Under the pieces are notes generated by a model, which was not told the DNA's origin, searched no databases, and saw nothing but the letters and a program-made list of their open reading frames with translations. A stretch of DNA of 64,000 bases from Prostheceraeus crozeri (Eukaryota; Platyhelminthes; Polycladida; Euryleptidae), in the NCBI GenBank assembly GCA_907163375.1, contig CAJQUW010015464.1, positions 37,001-101,000 of the forward strand. The letters run 5' to 3'. Positions 59,701 to 64,000 of this stretch are shown here, in pieces (within the stretch, counting starts at the first letter, position 1; every line of letters begins with the position of its first letter). A program made the translations under genes and the position numbers.

Positions 59701-59942
59701 GAAAAGTTTCAATAGTACGCGCAACTTCCTCAAAAAATGTTGAAAAATTGCGCTCGATTGCAACAATCGATATTTTGCCTTTCGTATCAGCTTTTTGAAG
59801 TTTGGGATCATGCAGTTCTCGAATGTTTTGGTAATGATTTGGACGAAAAGTATTTGCGTATTTCATGATGCGGCCGAATTTTGTTTGTAAATAACTAATA
59901 ACTAATGAATGTCATTGTTGGAAAGCTGGTAATTAACAATAG
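53748..59942. repeat. 6.19-kb tandem repeat unit, copy 4
   Basis: Copy 4 is 6195 bp, the longest. Small insertions lie in homopolymers near 54945, 55092, 55687 and 59250, and a few bases are gained near 55862. It shares GTAGAATTCC with copy 5 and GCGTAGCAACATG with copy 3. Confidence 0.97.
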
Positions 59943-62900
59943 GCCTATAATACTTTGATTAATAATATTTTTTATGAATTTTTTATTCTAATTCATGATT
60001 TTTCTCAAAAAGGCTTCGATGGATGATTTCTTAACCATCATATTCAGAATCTGGAGGTCAAATTACAAAGGAATGTGAAGAAAAATCTTGTAGGAGATTT
60101 CAAAAATGATTAAAAAAATTAAGATTAAAAAAATATATCATCAAAGAAACTTTTTTGTGAGATAGGGAATGGTCTGGGCTATCAGAAAATGTGAAGTATT
60201 AAATCTTCCTATTTCTAGTTTTTGAGAGAATTCAAATTTTCGGAATGGTGGTATTTTCAGACCTTTAAGGCCATTTTTCTCAGAAATTATTATAATTATC
60301 GAGGAGTTACATATTATGAACCAATATAACAGTGGGTATAAAGTATCTGCTAAACTCAAAAGTATCTCAACTTCCTATTGTCATTTGATCAGCTGAAAAT
60401 GCCACATGAGCCGCCTCTGGATATGCTTTATGTTTATAATTATCAAATACATGTGTAAATACATATCTGCAAGTTGCAATATGTGCTCGTACTATGCTGA
60501 ATCTCTTTGCAGTCATTTGCACAGAGTTCACAGTTGTTACAGTGCTCATGTAAAGTGGCTCATAACATCTACGTATTTAGTGCGGTGCGTACTTTAGTTC
60601 ATGCTGCTTCATTCGGATATACTAGGCTTCATGTACCGAGTTAATCACTTTCTCTTCCATGTTCCCTCCTTCTTCGTTACATTCCGATATTATTTTTAAC
60701 TGGAGTTATTATGTCAACATCTGGTGCAGTCATGTTCGATAGACTAGAGTAAATTGGTCTCATTTATTCTGATAATTGCGATCGAATGAACAGCTGTGCA
60801 AACAATAGAACAATGCATGCAGCATAATGATTTATATTCGTAAAATCAGCGAGTAAAACAGACATTGCTATACGTGCGAGCTGACCTATCATTTTGGTAT
60901 TTTCTTGACATCGCTGTGCTCGCTACCCATGCAAGTTTACTGAGACATGGCGACTGCCTCTTCTATTACAAATTGAATGGACATGAGAGAGCGAGAAAGA
61001 GGGTATGCGTGGTATGGTATCGAAAGGGAAGCAGAGCACCATCAGATCTAGATGAGGAATCTATAAGGAAGCATGTTATCATTGGGTACAAGAGAACGAA
61101 CTCAGATTTGCCATGTGCCATTCTGTAACGGCTGTTTTCTTTTGTTGTTGAAGAAAAGGAACGATGAATGCTTAATACATGTAATCAGATGAACATGTAC
61201 CGTGGAATTAATTGATAATTACTCGCAACGTCTAGACAAAAACTTGAATGAATAGCACTCGAAATTTAATTGGCACAAGTGATCAAACCAAAAGTGAAAC
61301 GTTTTGTGGCTTAGTCTATATAGCTTTATAATTCAAATTTCGGTTGAAGGCCTTTTGTGAATTGATGCAGCCTATGATGTTCCAACCGATGAAATCAAAT
61401 CTGCGTCACAAATGTTTTCATCTGCATCTGAATGTTTCGTGTTGCTTTCCTTTTTCTGTTGTGAATTATAATTTTACTTTTCAGTGATTTGCCGAGAGCC
61501 GAGGAACTATTGTATTAGTTGCTCAATATATTCGAATGCAATTAATACAAAGTATCTGCAGCTTAAGGCTGGAGCGTCATTCATCATTTTTCATTATTTC
61601 TATCACTAACAAAAACAGTAATTTACGTGATGCATCAATAATTTTGTGACAACATTTCAGAATTTGACTATTTCTTCATAAATTGTTATCTCAACACGGA
61701 TTATCAAATACTGCTATTGATCATAGAAGGAAATACAAGGGAATACCTCTGATGTAAGAAGAAAATGAGATGTTAGGATGTCAATAAAAAAAATTATTAA
61801 ATTTCACATACGATGGTATCATAATGAGATGAAAAAATTAGGACTAAAATAGTATATAATGTAGGTAAGGTCCATCATGTTTCCAACATACATTCATGAA
61901 TGGAAATCTAAAACTGATCAATGAATGTATGTACAACTGGTTATCAATAAGAAAATGAAGTATTTCTAGATTCGATACAAAGATTTTCAGATGTTCAGTG
62001 GGCAAAAGCTTGTAAACACGCTCATACACAGTACATGAATGCAATCATAAGTACCCCCTCCTTAAATCGTATAGAGTGGTTTGTAGTCGTCTATCAAGTA
62101 CCTCAATAATCAATTAATTTCTATGCCAAATCGAATCTAGCATTCTAGCCATAGAAATGGATCTTCATCTATGTTTTTGTCTTCTAGATGTCTACGGATA
62201 ACTATGTAATTTTTCACACTTCATAGTTTTGACATAGCTATTCAGTCCCTTCCATTCAATACTTCAATACTATTCTGGCTGTCAATTGCGATATCAAATA
62301 AAACTGCTTATAAGAGCTGGCGAATAAGTAATATCACAGCTGTCGCCACAAATCAACCATTGATTCCATACTTCCCTTATAGACTTAATCCTATTCATCT
62401 GAGTAAGTTGAAGCAGTGGCGGACGAGGTCTGTTCTCCCTTGATTTGAATCAAATAACACGAAGGACTGCAGTTTTTAATTATGGCTTTTCCATCTAGCT
62501 ATACATATAATGCCTTTCTTCTTAAGTCCAAGTTTGTGGGTTCAGGCATGATTGAAAAAAATCTCGAGAAAATCCAAATTAATTGATTCTCAGCGATCAG
62601 CAGCAGAGTTCAAAGCTTTGGGAGACAATTCAGAATGCTTATAGAAAGGAAATAATAAATTTGGAGCGCTATCAAAATGTCAATGAAGTTGTATTGCTCC
62701 AGAGCTTGAATGGCTAATTCGTGTAAGAAAGAATGAGTTAAAAGAGCTGAACTTTTCTATGTTCCATTTGAAGCCAAAGCTTTGTTGTTCAACATAATTA
62801 TGTGCCATTTTTAATTGTCTTGACTTTTCGATAAAGTAGAATTCCTTGATATCAGACAACTTTACTAGAATGGAGTTGCTATAATTGAATGGGAGCAAAA

Positions 62901-64000
62901 CGAATAACAAATGTCTCAATTATTTCATCAACAGCTTTCTTTGTAGTTTGACCCGCTCTTCTCAATTATCACTGTTGGAATATCATGCAGATAGCACTTT
63001 TTGAGAAAAACCGAAACTGCAATCTACGTCTCGCTTAATATTCATTGTGCATTAATAACAAGTCTTGGTTCATAATGTGCTTAAGAAGGAGACTGTGAGT
63101 AAGTGGGTGAGTTAGAACAAATATGATAGTAGACAGTATTGTCTGATATTTTAGCTGATAACTGCATGATCCTGTCTGCTCTGAACAGCCACTTCTGGCT
63201 GTTCTTTGTCTCATATTGTCTGTTGCAATTGTCTCATCATAATGACTGATAAATTGTCTGGTATTTGGCTGATCACTGTTTACAATGCACGGTAAAAATA
63301 CGAAAAGAGTTCATCACAACCCCGTGTTCGATTAAGATGGTTGCGAAGAATGTCAGTAGTCTGAACTTACTTGCTTCGGACTGCGTAGAGACATGCCCAA
63401 GAAGAATAATTGTTATCAAGAAGGAGAACATTTCGCTGAGTTTCTGTCTTCATGAATGGACGTGACCGAAATATTTATGCCACTATAGATATGTTTTCAT
63501 TGCTTGCGTGGTCTCAATTCAATAGAAACGTGAAAATGTTTGCGAATCCTACGTGTACAAGAAACGAGTTGGAAGAAGAACAAATAAAGCATATTAATTG
63601 AATGTGATTGATTTGAAAGCCACTGATCGTGAAAACAATTTCGAATTCGAAAAATATTCTGAGTAGGTAAATTGCTTTATTGAAGTTTACAATGACAGGA
63701 GGTGGATCAATCTCTCTAAGTTCATTCGAATATTCCGGGAATATTCGATATCAGTAGAATAGAAAGCACTTTTTTCAGATCGCAACGAGTGGTGAAAATG
63801 TAAGAATATATGAAATCACAGCAGCAAGTTGCAAAGTAAAAGTCATAATATAAAAAAGAGATCATTTGCCAAAACCGATGAATGGGCGACTAAAACGGTG
63901 GCTTGGTGCTCGAGGTGCCGTCAAACTACATTGGTTTCAACCACGCCGAGATCTCTCACGAAAAATAGGTCGAAGGAAATGATCCGGGTCAGACTGATAC
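59943..64000. repeat. 6.19-kb tandem repeat unit, copy 5 (cut by window)
   Basis: 4058 bp of a fifth copy are visible. It carries a deletion of about 30 bp near 63006 and is more diverged after 63470. There it has CCACTATAG and an extra ATTCGATATCAG beside the ATATTCCGGGAAT string. The higher divergence may mean the array is close to its right edge. Confidence 0.95.

Overview
This is a gene-poor, repeat-dominated stretch of a eukaryotic nuclear genome, almost certainly an animal and probably an invertebrate. The grounds are a Penelope-like retroelement, a piggyBac element, a Tc1-type element, hAT-type non-autonomous elements and very long tandem arrays, with no bacterial-style gene packing. 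I cannot name the species. No intact host protein-coding gene and no rRNA, tRNA or snRNA gene could be supported.

Layout. Positions 1-13724 are a GC-rich, purine-biased 25-bp satellite with higher-order structure: about 2.5 kb periods near the left, and 650, 375 and 75 bp blocks further in. It has a more diverged right edge. Because 25 is not a multiple of 3 and the minus strand of the monomer has no stop in any frame, it gives enormous spurious open frames on that strand. From 13725 the sequence turns AT-rich. A 5'-truncated Penelope-like retroelement lies at about 14860-16226 on the minus strand and ends in a fold-back inverted repeat. Next to it is a diverged copy (about 16229-16783) of a segment that recurs inside the large array on the right.

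The middle region (17-35 kb) is a collection of transposon remains. It holds a hAT-like non-autonomous element (17322-18402), a hAT-type MITE with a perfect 8-bp target duplication (20435-20901) and a Tc1-like element with an internally deleted transposase (22782-24104). It also holds a piggyBac element bounded by TTAA (26233-29797), a long-armed fold-back element (30723-31509) and dispersed repeats rich in the palindrome TCATGA. The piggyBac element is the most informative unit. Its transposase retains the catalytic aspartate motifs and a C-terminal cysteine-rich domain, and its N terminus looks like a chromo-barrel/Tudor-type chromatin-reader fold. It has paired 16-bp subterminal palindromes in inverted orientation. 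The coding frame carries one stop and two frame changes, so it is probably inactive by itself, although its termini look usable in trans.

The right 29 kb (35183-64000) is a tandem array of a 6.19-kb unit: four full copies of 6186, 6190, 6189 and 6195 bp, and a fifth cut by the window edge. Copies are nearly identical, but shared variants are distributed incompatibly between them, which points to unequal exchange or gene conversion. No recognisable gene lies in the unit. It contains a dispersed-repeat segment, hairpins and a pair of minus-strand open frames that switch frame at a short direct repeat.
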